Assembly: GCF_902374955.1 (NCBI RefSeq)
Contig: NZ_CABKRX010000102.1
Location: 1 to 64,000 of the forward strand
Direction of reading: 5' to 3'
Length of the DNA: 64,000 nucleotides
DNA from: Bacillus massilioanorexius
GTDB taxonomy: Bacteria > Bacillota > Bacilli > Bacillales > DSM-1321
Made by a program: the position numbers and the translations under genes. The notes below the pieces were generated by a model. That model was not told where the DNA came from and did not search any database. It saw nothing but the letters and a program-made list of their open reading frames with translations. Position 1 is the first letter of the stretch; every line of letters starts with the position of its first letter. This document shows positions 60,901-64,000 of the stretch, piece by piece.

Positions 60901-61467
60901 ATGGATTTAGTACAGTTGATTAAAAGTCGACGTTCCATTAAACGTTTTGAGGATCGAGAAGTTTCTACGGATTTCATTATAGATTTGCTTGATACAGCCG
61001 TATGGGCACCAAATCATCATGTTACACAGCCTTGGCGTTTCATTTTATTTAATGGAGAAGGTCGAGAAAAACTCGCCAATGCAGCTCGTGAGTGGAAAAT
61101 CTCCAAGGAACCAAATCCTGCTAAAAAACAAGAGGAGGGTGATAAGCTTTATGACAAGCTGATGGCTAATCCAGCCTTCTTGTTGGTTGTAATGGAAGAA
61201 CATCCGATTCTATCTAAAAGAGAAGAAGATTTGGCTGCGACAAGCTGTTTAATTCAAAATTTCAGTTTGCTGGCGTGGGAGCAAGGGTTAGGGATGACTT
61301 GGCATACACAAGGATGGCTTCATGAACCAATCGTTCGCGAAGCAATCGGTATTAAACCTGGTGAGCGAATTCTAGCTAACCTCCATATGGGGTATGCGGA
61401 AATGGTACCAAAAGCACAACCTCGTAAATCAGCTAAAGAGCTTATGACAGTAGTGGAATCGAAGTAA
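60901..61467 (+). CDS. Nitroreductase family FMN oxidoreductase, Fur-regulated
   Basis: The 188-residue protein has the single-domain nitroreductase pattern: SRRSIKRFEDREV at the N-terminus (FMN phosphate contact), AVWAPNHHVTQPWRF and ATSCLIQNFSLLAWEQGLGMTWHT. It likely reduces nitro compounds, quinones or an iron chelate with NAD(P)H. The Fur box supports a role in iron limitation, e.g. release of iron from a chelator, but that is inference. GGGGTGGAGGGG precedes the ATG. Confidence 0.87.
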   Translation: MDLVQLIKSRRSIKRFEDREVSTDFIIDLLDTAVWAPNHHVTQPWRFILFNGEGREKLANAAREWKISKEPNPAKKQEEGDKLYDKLMANPAFLLVVMEEHPILSKREEDLAATSCLIQNFSLLAWEQGLGMTWHTQGWLHEPIVREAIGIKPGERILANLHMGYAEMVPKAQPRKSAKELMTVVESK

Positions 61468-61523
61468 ATAAAAACAAACATATCCACTTAATGAGAAAAG
61501 AATAGTTTATGTGATCAAAGTAA

Positions 61524-61571
61524 AGTTCTGACGGATAAGAGTATACCTTCTTATTTAGTCAGAATTTTTTT
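61524..61571 (+). terminator. Terminator of the nitroreductase gene
   Basis: ttctgac and gtcagaa close a stem extended by ataaga/tcttat, followed by TTTTTTT. Confidence 0.82.
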
Positions 61572-61687
61572 GAGCAAATTACTATTTTTATATAACATTA
61601 GAAATTTCTAACGGTTTTTATTTCTGAAAATTGGGAATATAAATAAGGAGGCTAGTATACTTCGGATAGCTTTAAAGGAGTGTTAGT

Positions 61688-62170
61688 ATGGAAAAGTTCT
61701 ATTTTAATATAGATTCACATACTTATGAGAAAAAGAATATTCCATCCTTTAAGGAATGGCGCGACTCCAGTGAAAATTCGCCTTTGCAAAAAGAGCCGTT
61801 AAGGAAACAAGAATTAATTAAAAAATATCGAAATGAGCTTTCTGATAAATTTCCCATGTATCATTATATGGGACAAGAAATAAGGGTTGTTCCACTTGAC
61901 GATGAAAAGGTGATTTATGAATTTTATGTAGATGAAGATGAGGGGACCGTGCATATATTAGATTTAAATATGACGGGCAGTATAGATGTTGCAGAAATTA
62001 TAAACGATTATTTTTTACAATATATTTTTGAAGAAAATCGTTCGCTTTTTCAACGGAAGGCATGGTATGAATATCGTTTTTTAATTTATAGCAGAGATGG
62101 TATTGTTTCAGAATGGCGACATAATAAACTTTGGTTTGAAAAGCATTTTGATTTGCAATTAAAGATTTAA
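61688..62170 (+). CDS. Hypothetical protein, acidic
   Basis: The 160-residue cytosolic protein is not recognised. It has a charged N-terminal part with basic and acidic runs (YEKKNIPSFKEWRDSSENS, LRKQELIKKYRNELSDK). The C-terminal half is rich in aromatic residues (NDYFLQYIFEENRSLFQRKAWYEYRFLIYS). AAAGGAG precedes the ATG. It has its own terminator. No membrane helix or signal peptide is seen. Confidence 0.7.
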   Translation: MEKFYFNIDSHTYEKKNIPSFKEWRDSSENSPLQKEPLRKQELIKKYRNELSDKFPMYHYMGQEIRVVPLDDEKVIYEFYVDEDEGTVHILDLNMTGSIDVAEIINDYFLQYIFEENRSLFQRKAWYEYRFLIYSRDGIVSEWRHNKLWFEKHFDLQLKI

Positions 62171-62175
62171 ATAAA

Positions 62176-62215
62176 GAAAAACAGAAAGTACATAAAGATG
62201 CTTTCTGTTTTTTTG
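62176..62215 (+). terminator. Terminator of the hypothetical gene
   Basis: aaaaacagaaagtac and atgctttctgttttt pair around ataaag and are followed by a T-run. Confidence 0.85.
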
Positions 62216-62339
62216 CATATGACCTTAATTCAATTATTGCAAGATGCGAAACTATAAATGTGGTTGTTGGACTTACATCTCTTGTATAAGACTAACCAAT
62301 TTTAAATTCTTCCTTACTGACTAGGGCAAATAGATGATC

Positions 62340-64000
62340 TTAGAGGGCTTTCTCCGCTTTAATTCCAAAAAATTTATTAGATACAAAAAGGACTAAAATG
62401 ATGATGGCAATTTGAATCATTCCATAAGCAGCTGCTTGCCCCATATTGAACATTCGTAGCTGGTTCATAATTTCAATAGAAATCGGTCTGTTTGAAATGG
62501 TGTATAAAAGTACGGATGTTGGAAATTCTCCAACAGACTCAATGAATGCTAATAATGTGCCGGATAAAACACCGGGCATAATGATAGGTAGAATTACTTT
62601 CCTAAAAGTATAGAACCATCTTGCTCCTAAGCTTCTCGCTGCTTCTTCAATGGAGTCATCTAACTGCTCTAGAACAGCATTCGTTGAGCGAACAACAAGA
62701 GGAATATGTCTGACAAAATAGGCGAGAGGTAAAATCCAGAAGGTTCCTACTAAAATTTGACCAAAAGAAAAAATACTGCGTTCGTTGAAAGCAAATATTA
62801 GATTCATCCCAATTACAGTAGCTGGCAAAGCCCATGGAATCATAACGAGTATATCGATTAAGCTTTTTCCAATAAATTTTCTTTTGACAAGAACATAGGA
62901 TGTAATGACACCAAATATTAAATTAGCGATTGTTGCAATAATCGCCATGACTAAACTATTTCGTAATGGTTTGAAAATATTTGGATCTTCAAATAAAAGA
63001 CGATAATTTTCTAGATTAAAGATGGTAGGATAGGTTTGCCAAGTCCAGGTTCCATCTGGTACTAGTGATAATAATAGAATGGTTAAATGAGGTAATAGTA
63101 AAATCAAAACTCCAATCATGCCTGCTCCAACCAAAATCCATTTAATAAAGGGATTGGTTACTTCACTTCGATGAGCTCCAATCCCTTTTGAAGCCATTCG
63201 ATAATCCTTCCTATTTTGATACCAACGCATGAATAATAGAAAAGAAATGGAAACGATCGAGAGAATAACAGATTGAGTAGCAGCTATTTCCATATCACCA
63301 TTAATTTTTGAAAAATAAATTTGTAGACTTAATACTCGATATCCGCCAGCTAACAAAAAGGGTGCACTAAAGGATGCCATGGAAATCATAAAAACGAGTA
63401 GGGAAGCAGCAATAATAGCAGGTGTTAATAAAGGAAATGTGATTTTCCAAAACACTTTAAATCTATTTGCCCCTAAATTATAAGCAGCTTCTTCTAGAGA
63501 AGGATCAATTTTATGTATAGCTGCTGAGACAGTCATATAGAAATAGACATACATCGTATAAGCATGGACAATTAATATTCCTGATACGCCACCTATTTTA
63601 AAAGGAACTTTTTCTAAACCAAATAAATCCTTAATGGCATTCGGAACTAATCCAGTTTCACCGTATAAAAACATAAACGCCATAACACCAACAAGTGAGG
63701 GTAAAACGATTGGTAAGATTGCTGCTGTAGAGAAGAAATTTCTACCTGGAAAATCGTATCGATTAAAAATAATGGCTAAAGGAATTCCGATTAACGCACT
63801 AACCAACACACTTAAAATCGAAATATAGACAGAATTCCACAGAGCTTCTAAATTTGTTTTTGATTCTTGAACGAAAAAATCCTGGTAGTTCCCGAGTGAA
63901 AGTGAACCTCCTTTTTGTAAACTTTCAATAATAGTTCGTAAGGATGGATAGAGAACATAGGCAATTAGAATGATAATAACTGGGAGGAGTAGCCAAAGAG
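62340..64000 (-). CDS. Iron(III)-type ABC transporter permease (FbpB-like), partial at the window edge
   Basis: The protein has two permease halves with a coupling loop each: LEEAAYNLGANRFKVFWKITFPLL and IEEAARSLGARWFYTFRKVILPII. This is the duplicated permease of the FbpB/SfuB family. The frame stays open from the apparent GTG at 63809 to codon 63998, reading ...ALWNSVYISIL and LLLPVIIILIAYVLYPSLRT, a normal first helix. The GTG is therefore not the start, and at least 552 residues are encoded here. A binding protein and ATPase should flank it outside the window. Confidence 0.88.
   Translation of the reverse strand, partial: LWLLLPVIIILIAYVLYPSLRTIIESLQKGGSLSLGNYQDFFVQESKTNLEALWNSVYISILSVLVSALIGIPLAIIFNRYDFPGRNFFSTAAILPIVLPSLVGVMAFMFLYGETGLVPNAIKDLFGLEKVPFKIGGVSGILIVHAYTMYVYFYMTVSAAIHKIDPSLEEAAYNLGANRFKVFWKITFPLLTPAIIAASLLVFMISMASFSAPFLLAGGYRVLSLQIYFSKINGDMEIAATQSVILSIVSISFLLFMRWYQNRKDYRMASKGIGAHRSEVTNPFIKWILVGAGMIGVLILLLPHLTILLLSLVPDGTWTWQTYPTIFNLENYRLLFEDPNIFKPLRNSLVMAIIATIANLIFGVITSYVLVKRKFIGKSLIDILVMIPWALPATVIGMNLIFAFNERSIFSFGQILVGTFWILPLAYFVRHIPLVVRSTNAVLEQLDDSIEEAARSLGARWFYTFRKVILPIIMPGVLSGTLLAFIESVGEFPTSVLLYTISNRPISIEIMNQLRMFNMGQAAAYGMIQIAIIILVLFVSNKFFGIKAEKAL

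Overview
This 64 kb window is low-GC DNA with Gram-positive ribosome binding sites, lipoprotein signal peptides, a T-box leader and gene arrangements known from Bacillus subtilis (yvgKLM-type molybdate genes, ywiC, yerO-swrC, sat-cysC-ylnD-ylnE-type genes). It looks like a Bacillaceae chromosome of a facultative, nitrate-respiring species. The species cannot be named from the sequence alone. No tRNA, rRNA, CRISPR array, transposase or prophage gene was recognised.

Layout. 1-650: the end of a probable polymorphic-toxin nuclease and a frameshifted neighbour that may be its immunity gene. 1.1-11.5 kb: respiratory nitrate reductase narGHJI, the oxygen/nitrate sensor system nreABC and a nitrate/nitrite transporter. 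11.7-15.8 kb: a TetR regulator divergent from a SwrC-like RND pump. 15.9-19.0 kb: a 40-codon transporter remnant, then a molybdate-binding regulator with modAB. Molybdate uptake supplies the cofactor of NarG. 19.2-20.8 kb: YwiC-like and metallo-beta-lactamase proteins. 21.2-26.9 kb: a nickel-type cluster of DUF3842, CooT and a five-gene Opp/Nik ABC importer. 26.9-29.0 kb: membrane proteins and an XRE regulator. 29.4-31.5 kb: glutaminyl-tRNA synthetase under a T-box with a probable CAA specifier, unusual in a lineage that normally makes Gln-tRNA by transamidation. 31.8-39.0 kb: a BmrA-like exporter, a MarR-MFS pair with twin operators and a MacAB/YknXYZ-type export operon. 40.9-46.8 kb: a thiazole/oxazole-modified bacteriocin cluster of the heterocycloanthracin/sonorensin type. 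47.3-51.3 kb: a sulfate ABC importer behind an attenuator-like hairpin. 53.9-60.1 kb: sulfate assimilation and siroheme genes (cysH, sat, cysC, sulfite reductase, sumT, sirB). 60.9-64 kb: a Fur-box nitroreductase, a hypothetical gene and an iron(III)-type permease that runs off the right edge.

The functional themes connect. Nitrate respiration needs molybdate uptake; sulfate uptake feeds sulfate reduction, which needs siroheme. Between the operons lie several repeat families. Five decayed copies of a GC-rich Bacillaceae intergenic repeat are present. A hairpin element occurs twice. Three intergenic mini-arrays have a strict 21-bp period and a partly shared head; one lies inside the sulfate-assimilation operon. 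The bacteriocin cluster is the most interesting pathway, and the 21-bp arrays are the most interesting unexplained structure.
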